From Actibacterium pelagium (lineage in GTDB: Bacteria; Pseudomonadota; Alphaproteobacteria; Rhodobacterales; Rhodobacteraceae): DNA of 64,000 nucleotides. A program made the translations under genes and the position numbers. Location of the stretch: positions 822,001 through 886,000 of the forward strand of contig NZ_NSBU01000004.1 in assembly GCF_002285415.1 (NCBI RefSeq), read 5' to 3'. Under the pieces are notes generated by a model that was not told the origin of the DNA, did not search any database, and saw only the letters and a program-made list of their open reading frames with translations. Position 1 is the first letter of the stretch, and every line of letters starts with the position of its first letter. Shown piece by piece: positions 25,400 to 33,419 of the stretch.

Positions 25400-25950
25400 G
25401 CTTCATCCGCCCCGAGGTGCAGGACGCCTTGCACCGCTGGCGAGAGGCCCTGATCGGCGTTGTCGTCACAGCGGTCGGTCTGATGGGGGCCGTATCGACC
25501 TTTGGGATTACGCGCTGGGTCTTTGCCGTTATCGTTTTTGCCGGGATCGCCTTGGTCTGGAGCGGCGTCCGCCGTGCCCGTTTCCCGTCAGAGGACGGTG
25601 GGCTGGGCGTTGTCGAGGTTGATGAGCGGCAGATATCCTATCTCAGCCCTGTTGGCGGCGGGGCCATCTCGATCGAGGACCTGATCCGTATCGAAATCAC
25701 CACCTCTGACATGGGTCCATTCATGCCCGACCTGTTCTGGGTGTTCAAAGACTCTGGCGGCAAGCGGTTGGTCATTCCCGGAAATGCTGCGGGATCGGAT
25801 CGGATTCTCGATGCCCTGACAGCCCTTTCCGACGTGGACTATGCGGCGATCACCAAGGCCTCGGGTCGTTCGGACAAGTCCGAAACCGTGGTCTGGGAAA
25901 AGTTCCCTTCTGGCCATGACAATATCGAAATCCTTCCGCCCCGCTCTTGA
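25396..25950 (+). CDS. Hypothetical membrane protein
   Basis: A 184-residue protein starting with GTG inside the rsmE stop. Two helices (about residues 19-37 and 41-58) are followed by a soluble region of about 120 residues with strand-rich PH-like features (VVEVDERQISYLSP, RIEITTSDMG, KRLVIPGNA), reminiscent of bacterial PH-like membrane-bound domains. No known function. Its coupling to rsmE is by position only; it has no evident part in rRNA methylation. Confidence 0.8.
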   Translation: MSFIRPEVQDALHRWREALIGVVVTAVGLMGAVSTFGITRWVFAVIVFAGIALVWSGVRRARFPSEDGGLGVVEVDERQISYLSPVGGGAISIEDLIRIEITTSDMGPFMPDLFWVFKDSGGKRLVIPGNAAGSDRILDALTALSDVDYAAITKASGRSDKSETVVWEKFPSGHDNIEILPPRS

Positions 25951-26010
25951 CTTGGCTTGCCTCGGGAGACAGGTGTGAAGGTCAGAAGACAGGCATAAGG
26001 TAGCATTCCC

Positions 26011-27381
26011 ATGTCCATCCCCCAGTCCGGCGGCGGGCCGATCGAACATTATGAACAGTTGGCCGAGTATCTCTCTTCCGGCTGCAAGCCCAAGGAAGAC
26101 TGGCGCATCGGGACCGAGCACGAGAAGTTCGGCTATTGCAAGGACACGCTGAAACCGCTGCCCTATGACGGCCCGCGGTCCATTCTTGCCGTTCTGGAAG
26201 GTCTGCGCGACCGCCATGGCTGGAACCCGGTTCTGGAAGCTGACAAGCTGATCGGCCTGACCAAGGACGGAGCAAATGTCAGCCTGGAACCCGGCGGCCA
26301 GCTAGAGCTGTCCGGTGCCCCATTGGAAAGCATCCACCAGACCTGTGACGAGGTGAACCAGCACCTGCGCGACGTCAAAGCCATTGCGGACGAGGTCGGC
26401 GTCGGCTTCATCGGATTGGGCGCCGCCCCGATCTGGACGCATGAGCAGATGCCGGTGATGCCCAAGGGCCGTTACAAGTTGATGACCAATTACATGGATC
26501 AGGTCGGCACCATGGGCAAAACCATGATGTACCGGACCTGCACTGTTCAGGTGAACCTCGACTTCGCGTCCGAGGCCGACATGGTCCAGAAACTGCGCGT
26601 CGCGCTGGCCCTACAGCCGGTTGCCACGGCGCTGTTTGCGAATTCGCCCTTCTTGGAAGGCAAGCCCAACGGCCACAAAAGCTGGCGCTCGCGCGTCTGG
26701 CGCGATCTGGATGCTGACCGTACCGGCATGCTGCCATTCGTGTTCGAGGATGGCTTTGGCTTCGAGGCTTGGGTGGAATATGCGCTCGATGTGCCGATGT
26801 ACTTCGTCTATCGCGACGGGAAATATATCGACGCGCTGGGCCAGTCCTTCCGCGATTTCCTGAAAGGTGAACTGCCCGCGCTGCCCGGCGAAAAGCCGAC
26901 CCTGTCGGATTGGGCCGACCACCTGACCACAATCTTCCCCGAAGCGCGGATCAAGAAGTTCATCGAAATGCGCGGCGCCGATGGTGGCCCGTGGCGTCGC
27001 CTGTGTGCGTTGCCCGCTTTTTGGGTTGGCCTTACCTATGATCAGAACGCGCTGGATGCGGCGTGGGATCTGGTTAAGGACTGGGATGCCGAGACCCGCG
27101 AAGCCTTGCGCGTCGCTGCCTCGGAACAAGGGCTGCAGGCGGAAGCCGCTGGCGTGAAAATGCATGACCTCGCGCGTGAGGTTTTGACCATCGCCGAGGC
27201 CGGCCTGAAGGTCCGCGCCAAACCCGGCGCCGGCGGATTGGTGCCGGATGAGACGCATTTCTTGAACGCTTTGAAAGACAGCGTGGAAACGGGTATGGTT
27301 CCTGCAGATGAGCTGCTTCAGCACTATGAAGGCGATTGGGGTGGCAACCTGACCCGGATCTACAAGGATTTCAGCTATTAG
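26011..27381 (+). CDS. gshA: Glutamate-cysteine ligase, plant/proteobacterial type
   Basis: A 456-residue ATP-dependent ligase making gamma-glutamylcysteine, the first step of glutathione synthesis. The family markers WRIGTEHEKFGY (about 31-42), LEPGGQLELSGAP (about 90-102), MMYRTCTVQVNLDF (about 172-185) and FIEMRGADGGPWRRL (about 318-332) are all present and form the ATP-Mg and glutamate sites. This type is common in alphaproteobacteria and plants and is unrelated in sequence to E. coli GshA. The last codons overlap the DUF1810 gene. Glutathione turnover gene chaC also occurs in this window. Confidence 0.95.
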   Translation: MSIPQSGGGPIEHYEQLAEYLSSGCKPKEDWRIGTEHEKFGYCKDTLKPLPYDGPRSILAVLEGLRDRHGWNPVLEADKLIGLTKDGANVSLEPGGQLELSGAPLESIHQTCDEVNQHLRDVKAIADEVGVGFIGLGAAPIWTHEQMPVMPKGRYKLMTNYMDQVGTMGKTMMYRTCTVQVNLDFASEADMVQKLRVALALQPVATALFANSPFLEGKPNGHKSWRSRVWRDLDADRTGMLPFVFEDGFGFEAWVEYALDVPMYFVYRDGKYIDALGQSFRDFLKGELPALPGEKPTLSDWADHLTTIFPEARIKKFIEMRGADGGPWRRLCALPAFWVGLTYDQNALDAAWDLVKDWDAETREALRVAASEQGLQAEAAGVKMHDLAREVLTIAEAGLKVRAKPGAGGLVPDETHFLNALKDSVETGMVPADELLQHYEGDWGGNLTRIYKDFSY

Positions 27382-27796
27382 CGACCTGCAGCGGTTCATA
27401 ACGGCGCAACAGCACAGCTATGACATCGCCTTTCGCGAGATACGAAACGGGCGCAAACTTTCCCACTGGATGTGGTTCATCTTCCCCCAGCTCAAAGGTC
27501 TGGGCCGGTCGGTCAATGCTGATCGCTACGGCATAAACGGTTTGACCGAGGCACGGGAGTATCTGGCCGATCCGATCCTAGGGCCCCGGCTGGTCCGTAT
27601 CAGCGAGGCCTTGCTGATCCACAGCAACATGCGGCCCGACGCGATCATGGGAAGCGCGGTCGACGCCATGAAACTCAGGTCATCCGCGACCTTGTTCGAG
27701 GCTGCTTCGGGCAAACCGGGCCCGTTCACGGATATCCTTGAATGTTTCTTCGGCGGCATGCGCTGTCTGAAGACGCTGGAGATGCTGGGCACCTAG
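27377..27796 (+). CDS. DUF1810 family protein with apparent ATT start
   Basis: A protein of about 139 residues. The DUF1810 domain is recognisable from its first conserved residues (DLQRFITAQQHSYDIAF) through GRKLSHWMWFIFPQL and LKLRSSATLFEAA-like segments (here MKLRSSATLFEAAS) to FFGGMRCLKTLEML. The first in-frame ATG (27470) would delete 31 conserved residues, and no ATG, GTG or TTG exists between the upstream stop (27350) and it. ATT 27377 overlaps the gshA stop (ATTAG) and has AAGGA eight bases before it, so a rare ATT start coupled to gshA is the best reading. CTG 27386 is an alternative. Function unknown. Converges on plsY with a four-base overlap. Confidence 0.75.
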   Translation: MSDLQRFITAQQHSYDIAFREIRNGRKLSHWMWFIFPQLKGLGRSVNADRYGINGLTEAREYLADPILGPRLVRISEALLIHSNMRPDAIMGSAVDAMKLRSSATLFEAASGKPGPFTDILECFFGGMRCLKTLEMLGT

Positions 27797-28401
27797 CCCT
27801 TTTTCCCGATCTTGGTTTCTTCACCCTTCAGCAGGCGCTGAATGTTCTCGTGGTGCCGCATCAGGATCAGGATGGTCAGCGCCGCACAAAGGGTCGTCTT
27901 GTCCGGGTGGCCCAACAGCGTGGCCCAGACGGGCGACAAGGCCGCCGCGACCAGCGCCGACAAGGAAGAGTAGCGGGTGATCAACGCCACGATCAGCCAT
28001 GTCGCACAGGCCATGACACCCACGGGGAAGGCCAGCGCCAGCAGCGTGCCAAGGAAGGTTGCCACGCCTTTGCCGCCCCGGAACCCCAGATAAGCCGGGA
28101 AGAGGTGGCCGACGAAGGCTGCGAAACCGGCGATCTGGGCTGCGTCCTCGCCCACCATGGCGCGGGCCACCAGCACGGCGATCCCGCCTTTGCCCGCGTC
28201 CAGAACCAGTGTCAGAAAGGCCGCCAGCTTGTTGCCCGTTCGCAGGACATTGGTTGCCCCGATATTGCCCGACCCGATCTTGCGCAGGTCGCCAAGACCA
28301 AACACCCGCGCCATGACGATGCCAAAAGGGACAGAGCCCAGAAGATAGGCAAGGATCGCGACGAGGATCAGAATTTCGCGGTGGGTGACGATCTCGGGCA
28401 T
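27793..28401 (-). CDS. plsY: Acyl-phosphate glycerol-3-phosphate acyltransferase
   Basis: A 202-residue membrane acyltransferase with about five helices that makes lysophosphatidic acid from acyl-phosphate, the first step of phospholipid synthesis in most bacteria. The three conserved loops are present: GSVPFG, the glycerol phosphate motif GSGNIGATNVLRTGNK (about 43-58), and HLFPAYLGFRGGKGVAT (about 98-114). The start gives MPEIVTH; the open frame upstream lies in pyrC'. The start shares one base with the pyrC' stop, so it is the last gene of pyrB-PH-pyrC'-plsY. Confidence 0.94.
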   Translation of the reverse strand: MPEIVTHREILILVAILAYLLGSVPFGIVMARVFGLGDLRKIGSGNIGATNVLRTGNKLAAFLTLVLDAGKGGIAVLVARAMVGEDAAQIAGFAAFVGHLFPAYLGFRGGKGVATFLGTLLALAFPVGVMACATWLIVALITRYSSLSALVAAALSPVWATLLGHPDKTTLCAALTILILMRHHENIQRLLKGEETKIGKKG

Positions 28402-29675
28402 CAGCTTTCTCCGTAGACGCGGTTTCCGGCGACCCATGTGCCCAGTACACGACCTTGCATGCGGGCTCCGTCGAAGGGGGTGTTCTTCGATTTCGACTGC
28501 AGCTTGGTGCGGTCCATCACGAAAGGCGCTTCGGGGTCAAAGAGGACAAGGTCGGCAGGCGCACCTTGCGACAGGCGGCCACCGGGCAGACCAAGCCGTT
28601 GGGCCGGGTTCAGCGACATCGCTTTCCAAAGCGTCGGCAGGTCCAGCGCCCCGGCGTGATACAGGCGCATCGCGGCAGGCAGCAAGGTTTCCAGCCCCAC
28701 GGCGCCAGAGGCGGCCTCTTCAAACGGCAGGCGTTTGGATTCCTCGTCCTGTGGCGTGTGCATCGAGCTTATCACGTCGATCAGCCCGCTGGCCACGGCT
28801 TCGACCATGGCATTGCGATCATCCTCGGACCGAAGCGGCGGCTTGACCTTGAAGAAGGTCCGATAGTCGGCGACGTCGAATTCATTCAGCGTCAGATGGT
28901 GGATCGAGACCCCGGCGGTGACATCAAACCCGTTCTTCTTGGCGCGTTCCAACGCGGGCAGGGCGCGGGCGGTGGTGATCTGGTCGGCGTGGTATCTCAC
29001 GCCGGTCATCTCAACCAAGGCGATGTCGCGGTCCAGTCCCATGCGTTCGGCCATCGGGGTGACCGCTGGCAGACCTTTCAGCGATGCGAACTTGCCGCTG
29101 GTCGCTGCCGCGCCCTTGGACAGGCCCGGTTCTTGCGGATGGGCGATGACCAACGCGCCAAGCGAGCGGGCATAGGTCATGGCACGGCTCAGCACCTTGG
29201 TGCTGGTTGTGACTGCGTCGCCATCGGTAAAGGCCACGGCCCCGGCGTCCAGAAGGAAGCCAAACTCGGTCATCTCACGCCCCTCGCGGCCCTTGGTCAG
29301 GGCAGCCATCGGGTAGACATTGACCGGGGCAACCTCTTGCGCACGACGGGTGACGAATTCCAGTGCCTCGGGCGTGTCGATGGCGGGCAGGGTGTCAGGC
29401 CGCGTGACAATGGTGCTCACGCCCCCCGCTGCCGCCGCCAGACCGGCCGAGCGGAAGCTTTCCTTGTGCCGCTCTCCGGGTTCGCAAATCTTCACGCCAA
29501 GGTCGACGATACCGGGGGCAAGGCATTTGCCGCCCGCGTCCAGCACCATATCCGCCTCGGGCGCGTCGCCAGAGCCGGTGTCCCAGATTACCCCGTCCTT
29601 GACCAGCAGCCAGCCAAGGCTGTCGGTGCCGGTCTCGGGGTCAATCAGGCGGGCGTTTTCAATCAGCTGTTTCAT
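28401..29675 (-). CDS. pyrC': Dihydroorotase-like protein lacking metal ligands (PyrC'/PyrX type)
   Basis: A 424-residue amidohydrolase-fold protein clearly related to class I dihydroorotases, but the catalytic residues are gone: the DxHxH motif after APGIVD reads DLGVK (Gly60, Lys62), the third His site reads YHADQ (Gln232 instead of His), and the DHAPH motif reads SSMHTPQ (Met305, Gln309). It should therefore not bind the two zincs. In Pseudomonas an inactive PyrC' is a structural partner of aspartate transcarbamoylase, and this gene shares an operon with pyrB, so the same role is inferred. A functional dihydroorotase must be elsewhere. Overlaps the PH-domain gene by four bases. Confidence 0.85.
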   Translation of the reverse strand: MKQLIENARLIDPETGTDSLGWLLVKDGVIWDTGSGDAPEADMVLDAGGKCLAPGIVDLGVKICEPGERHKESFRSAGLAAAAGGVSTIVTRPDTLPAIDTPEALEFVTRRAQEVAPVNVYPMAALTKGREGREMTEFGFLLDAGAVAFTDGDAVTTSTKVLSRAMTYARSLGALVIAHPQEPGLSKGAAATSGKFASLKGLPAVTPMAERMGLDRDIALVEMTGVRYHADQITTARALPALERAKKNGFDVTAGVSIHHLTLNEFDVADYRTFFKVKPPLRSEDDRNAMVEAVASGLIDVISSMHTPQDEESKRLPFEEAASGAVGLETLLPAAMRLYHAGALDLPTLWKAMSLNPAQRLGLPGGRLSQGAPADLVLFDPEAPFVMDRTKLQSKSKNTPFDGARMQGRVLGTWVAGNRVYGES

Positions 29676-30106
29676 CTCAGTCCTCCGCCCAGGTGGCGCT
29701 CGATCTGCTCGCGCGTGCCGGTCTTGTCGGCCAGGTATTTCATCAGGTGTTTGTCACCAGTGTTGGTGACGATCTGCACGGCGCTGCCAAGGCTGCGAAG
29801 CTCTTTGATCTCGCCCAGTCGAACTTGTCGATTTTGCGGGCCGATCAGGCGGCGGTCGGTCAGTTCCCAAAAGGCCGCCAGATCGTCCGAGGCCAGATAG
29901 GTGGCGCGCACGCCGATCGCCAGAATGGCGGCCGGACCGCCGACCCACCAGACCTCGCCCATGTAGTGCAGCACGATCATCGCGCCGATCCCCAGCACAA
30001 CGGCCATCACCACGTGATCGCGGATATAGGTGGTGCGATCAGCGTCGAACCGGGCGATCACTTTCTCGCCTTCATTCAGCTTCGCGCGGGTCTTGGGCTC
30101 ATACAT
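29672..30106 (-). CDS. PH-domain membrane protein
   Basis: A 144-residue protein with two adjacent transmembrane helices (about residues 29-65) followed by a bacterial PH-like domain (about 75-135, [41 protein letters not shown]). ATG 30106 is chosen because GAGG precedes it by six bases; ATG 30118 is possible but lacks a site. It is inserted between pyrB and pyrC' with overlaps on both sides, so it is translated with the pyrimidine genes although no pyrimidine role is apparent. Confidence 0.82.
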   Translation of the reverse strand: MYEPKTRAKLNEGEKVIARFDADRTTYIRDHVVMAVVLGIGAMIVLHYMGEVWWVGGPAAILAIGVRATYLASDDLAAFWELTDRRLIGPQNRQVRLGEIKELRSLGSAVQIVTNTGDKHLMKYLADKTGTREQIERHLGGGLR

Positions 30107-31052
30107 AGACGCCCTCATCTTTTGGGGCGCGCAGGTTTCGGGCCAAAAGGTCCATCGCGGCCATACGGACGGCCACGCCCATCTCGACCTGCTCCTGAAT
30201 CACGGATCGGTTGATGTCGTCGGCGATGTCACCGTCGATCTCGACCCCGCGGTTCATGGGGCCAGGGTGCATGACGATGGCGTCGGGCTTGGCATGGGCC
30301 AGCTTTTCGGCATCCAGACCGTAGCGGTGATAGTACTCGCGTTCCGAGGGGATGAACCCGCCGTCCATCCGCTCGCGCTGAAGGCGCAGCATCATGACGA
30401 CGTCGACGTCTTTCAGACCTTCTGCCATGTCCTCATAGACCTCGACCCCGAACTCGCCGATGCCCGAGGGCATCAGGGTGGGCGGGCCGACAAGGCGGAC
30501 ACGGTTTTCCATCTTGCCCAGAAGGATCAGGTTCGACCGCGCCACGCGGCTGTGAGAGATGTCACCGCAGATGGCGATGTTCAGGCGGTGCAACCGGCCC
30601 TTGGCGCGGCGAATGGTCAGCGCGTCCAGCAGGGCCTGAGTCGGGTGTTCGTGCTTGCCGTCGCCTGCGTTCAGCACGGCGCAGTTCACTTTCTGCGCCA
30701 ACAGGTCAACCGCGCCCGAATGTGGATGGCGCACGACCAGCAGGTCGGGATGCATGGCGTTCAGCGTCAGCGCCGTGTCGATCAGCGTCTCGCCCTTTTT
30801 GATGCTGGACGCCTGCATCGCCATGTTCATCACATCGGCGCCCAGACGCTTGCCCGCCAGTTCAAAGCTGGCCTGCGTACGGGTGGAGTTTTCGAAGAAC
30901 ATGTTGATCTGGGTAAGGCCCCGCAGCGCATCGCCATGTTTGTTCGGCTGGCGGTTCAGATCTACGTATTTGTCGGCCAAATCAAGAATGGTGGTGATTT
31001 CCACCGGGTGCAGCGGTTCGATCCCCAAAAGGTGGCGGGCACTGAATGTCAT
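30099..31052 (-). CDS. pyrB: Aspartate carbamoyltransferase catalytic subunit
   Basis: A 317-residue enzyme condensing carbamoyl phosphate with aspartate in pyrimidine synthesis. The carbamoyl-phosphate site [15 protein letters not shown] is at about 52-66, HPTQALLD at about 139-146, and the aspartate-side RLQRERM and HPGPMNRG motifs are present. No pyrI is nearby; instead the operon carries a PH-domain gene and pyrC', fitting the class with an inactive dihydroorotase partner. The 95-base gap upstream holds the likely promoter. Confidence 0.95.
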   Translation of the reverse strand: MTFSARHLLGIEPLHPVEITTILDLADKYVDLNRQPNKHGDALRGLTQINMFFENSTRTQASFELAGKRLGADVMNMAMQASSIKKGETLIDTALTLNAMHPDLLVVRHPHSGAVDLLAQKVNCAVLNAGDGKHEHPTQALLDALTIRRAKGRLHRLNIAICGDISHSRVARSNLILLGKMENRVRLVGPPTLMPSGIGEFGVEVYEDMAEGLKDVDVVMMLRLQRERMDGGFIPSEREYYHRYGLDAEKLAHAKPDAIVMHPGPMNRGVEIDGDIADDINRSVIQEQVEMGVAVRMAAMDLLARNLRAPKDEGVYV

Positions 31053-31147
31053 GGAACCTCCGGGCTTTGGCTGGAGATGCTTATAGGAATGCTAGGACGA
31101 CGCGGCAAGTCGTGGTTTGCCCGGCCGGGCCTTGTTTGACACGCTTT

Positions 31148-31894
31148 TTACAGCGCAACCGCAGTCGCATAGAGCATACGCATCGCAAGACCCGCCAGAA
31201 TGATCAGCAAAAGCCGATCAAACGCCTTGCGGGACATAACGCGTCCCAAGGCCATGCCGACCGGCATGGCGGCCAACAGCGGGATCAGCGCCAACGCGCT
31301 TAGCGCAAGGCGGTCCCACGTCATGATGCCAAAGGCAATCTGCAGCGGCAGTTGCACCAGTCCAACCGAAAAGAAGAAGGTTGAGATGGTGAAGATGAAC
31401 TGGGGCCGCTCTAGCTGAAGGGCGTTCAGGAATGAGATCGACACCGGGGCTGACAGGCCGGTGCCGCCCTGAAAGAGGCCCGCAACCAACCCCATTGGCG
31501 CGGAGAGCTTTTCTGCGATGTTCATCTGCAGTTTCCAGCCGGAATTCAGAAGGCGAAAGCTGATATAAAGTAGCAGAATGCCCGCGATCCCGGCGATCAG
31601 CACATCACTTGGAAATGAGGCAAGCGCATAGGTTCCAAAGACGGCCCCAACCCCGCCCAACACGGCAAACTTCAGTACAAAGCTGCGCGGGACATCGACT
31701 TTGCGAAAATGCCATGCCTGCCAGAGGTTCGGGATCAAATTCGGCAGCAGGAAAACTGCCACCGCGAATTTGACGTCGAATAGCATCGCCAGCAGTGGCA
31801 CGGCCAACAAAGGCGCGCCCGCTCCGGTCGCGCCTTTCAAAACTCCGCCTATGGCAAATGCGATCCCGACAAGGATCAGGCTTTGTGTGTCCAA
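31148..31894 (-). CDS. TSUP (TauE/SafE) family permease
   Basis: A 248-residue membrane protein with about eight helices. The duplicated TSUP fold shows in FAIGGVLKGATGAGAPLLAVPLLAM near the N-terminus and GLVAGLFQGGTGLSAPVSISFL in the second half. Members export or import sulfonates, sulfite or organic acids; no partner gene indicates the substrate. The start is TTG 31894, as no ATG or GTG precedes the first helix, with AGGA upstream. It diverges from the uracil-DNA glycosylase gene across 134 bases. Confidence 0.87.
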   Translation of the reverse strand: MDTQSLILVGIAFAIGGVLKGATGAGAPLLAVPLLAMLFDVKFAVAVFLLPNLIPNLWQAWHFRKVDVPRSFVLKFAVLGGVGAVFGTYALASFPSDVLIAGIAGILLLYISFRLLNSGWKLQMNIAEKLSAPMGLVAGLFQGGTGLSAPVSISFLNALQLERPQFIFTISTFFFSVGLVQLPLQIAFGIMTWDRLALSALALIPLLAAMPVGMALGRVMSRKAFDRLLLIILAGLAMRMLYATAVAL

Positions 31895-32028
31895 CTTTGT
31901 TTTTCCTACCCACTTTAGCCGACATCTTTCTTGTCGGGGTTCTGGCCGGGGAATTCAATGCCAGACGTGATGTTCTGCCCGTATCGAATCTATTTACCTC
32001 TTGTGCCCACGGCCCTAGCTTAGGCGCT

Positions 32029-32808
32029 ATGGAACAGGCGCTCGATTATCACACCGCGTTGGCCATGCTTGATTGGCAGATCGAGCTTGGCGCGGATGAG
32101 GCCATTTCCGAAACGCCTATCAACCGTTACGAAGCCCCCGCGCCGAAACCTGCGGTCAGGCCGGACGCCGCGCCTGCCGCTGTGCCGGTCTTGCCAGAGG
32201 TTGATCCCGTGGCCGAGGCCAAGGCCCTGGCCAAGTCAGCCGGTGATCTGGATGCGTTGCGCACAGCGATTGAAGCGTTTGAACATTGCGAGCTGAAACG
32301 TGGCGCCCGCAATCTGGTCTTTGCTGATGGGCAGCCCAACGCGCGGGTTATGGTGATTGGCGAAGCGCCGGGCCGGGACGAGGATATGCAGGGCAAACCC
32401 TTTGTCGGTCGGGCCGGGCAACTGCTGGACAAGATGTTCGCCGCGATCGGGATGGACCGGACCAGCCCCGATGCTGAGGCGGCGCTTTATATCACCAATG
32501 TTCTGCCATGGCGGCCTCCGCAGAACCGCGACCCAAAGCCGGAAGAGGTCGCTATGCTGCTGCCCTTCGTGCAGCGCCATATAGAGCTGGTAGATCCTGA
32601 TCTTGTTGTCCTGATGGGCAATCACGCATGTCAGGCGCTTCTGAAGAAAAAGGGCATCACCCGTTTGCGCGGCAAATGGGCCGAGGCCTTGGGGCGCCCG
32701 GCGATGCCCATGCTTCACCCTGCCTATCTGCTGCGAAATCCCGTTGCCAAGCGTGACGCATGGCACGACCTGCTGATGGTGCAGGCGAAACTAAGAGAGA
32801 CCAAATGA
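32029..32808 (+). CDS. Uracil-DNA glycosylase superfamily protein lacking most Fe-S cysteines
   Basis: A 259-residue protein. After a Pro/Ala-rich N-terminal linker (about 25-62) comes the UDG fold with motif A GEAPGRDED (111-119), the NVLPWRPPQNR strand (157-167), and the C-terminal LHPAYLLRNP motif. It most resembles family 4/5 enzymes, which hold a 4Fe-4S cluster with four Cys. Only Cys87 of the first pair remains; the partner is Phe84, the Cys before RPP is Trp161, and the last is Leu. It probably removes uracil or related bases from DNA but without a cluster. Stop overlaps moaB by four bases. Confidence 0.85.
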   Translation: MEQALDYHTALAMLDWQIELGADEAISETPINRYEAPAPKPAVRPDAAPAAVPVLPEVDPVAEAKALAKSAGDLDALRTAIEAFEHCELKRGARNLVFADGQPNARVMVIGEAPGRDEDMQGKPFVGRAGQLLDKMFAAIGMDRTSPDAEAALYITNVLPWRPPQNRDPKPEEVAMLLPFVQRHIELVDPDLVVLMGNHACQALLKKKGITRLRGKWAEALGRPAMPMLHPAYLLRNPVAKRDAWHDLLMVQAKLRETK

Positions 32809-33347
32809 GCCGTATCGACGAAAGCAAAGATTTCCTGCCCATCCGCATTGCAGTTCTGACGGTCAGTGACACGCGCGGGCTGGACGAAGATCGTTCGGGT
32901 CAGACGCTTGTCGATCGGCTAGAGGGTGCAGGCCATATCCTCGCAGACCGGAAGATTTTGCGCGATGAACGGGCCGAGATTGCAGAACAGCTGCGCACAT
33001 GGTGCGCGGACCCCGGGATTGATGTGGTGATTTCCACGGGCGGCACCGGCCTGACCGGCCGGGATGTGACGGTCGAGGCGCATCGCGATGTCTATGAGAA
33101 AGAGATCGATGCCTTCGGAACGGTGTTCGCCATGATCTCTATGCAAAAGATCGGGACGTCAGCGGTGCAAAGCCGGGCGACCGGAGGTGTGGCAAACGGA
33201 ACTTATCTGTTCGCCCTGCCGGGCAGCACCGGGGCCTGCAAGGATGCATGGGACGAGATCTTGAAGTGGCAGCTGGACTATCGCCACCGACCCTGCAACT
33301 TCGTTGAAATCCTGCCGCGACTGGACGAGCACCTGCGCCGGAAGTGA
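32805..33347 (+). CDS. moaB: Molybdenum cofactor biosynthesis protein B
   Basis: A 180-residue MoaB/MogA-type protein that adenylylates molybdopterin. The MPT-binding motif STGGTGLTGRDVT (about 74-86) and GGVANGTYLFALPGSTGACKDAWDEIL (split here as GVANGTYLF and ALPGSTGACKDAW) are conserved. The ATG overlaps the uracil-DNA glycosylase stop. Together with modABC, moaD and moaE it covers part of Mo cofactor supply in this window. A bidirectional terminator follows. Confidence 0.94.
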   Translation: MSRIDESKDFLPIRIAVLTVSDTRGLDEDRSGQTLVDRLEGAGHILADRKILRDERAEIAEQLRTWCADPGIDVVISTGGTGLTGRDVTVEAHRDVYEKEIDAFGTVFAMISMQKIGTSAVQSRATGGVANGTYLFALPGSTGACKDAWDEILKWQLDYRHRPCNFVEILPRLDEHLRRK

Positions 33348-33372
33348 CCGAATATTTCCAGTATCAAATTGA

Positions 33373-33397
33373 AAAGACCCGCTGATCGCGGGTCTTT
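33373..33397. terminator. Bidirectional Rho-independent terminator
   Basis: A perfect 10-pair stem AAAGACCCGC/GCGGGTCTTT with loop TGATC lies between the converging moaB and kinase genes. The A run before and the T run after let it work on both strands. Confidence 0.8.
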
Positions 33398-33419
33398 AAG
33401 TTTATTCTGGTGCCCCTGA

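Noticed and set aside
31119-31130. Palindrome GCCCGGCCGGGC between the TSUP gene and pyrB
   Set aside because: No loop and no T tract on either strand; likely chance in GC-rich DNA.
31795-32028. Upstream extension of the uracil-DNA glycosylase frame
   Set aside because: It would run into the divergent TSUP gene and has no ribosome site; ATG 32029 fits better.
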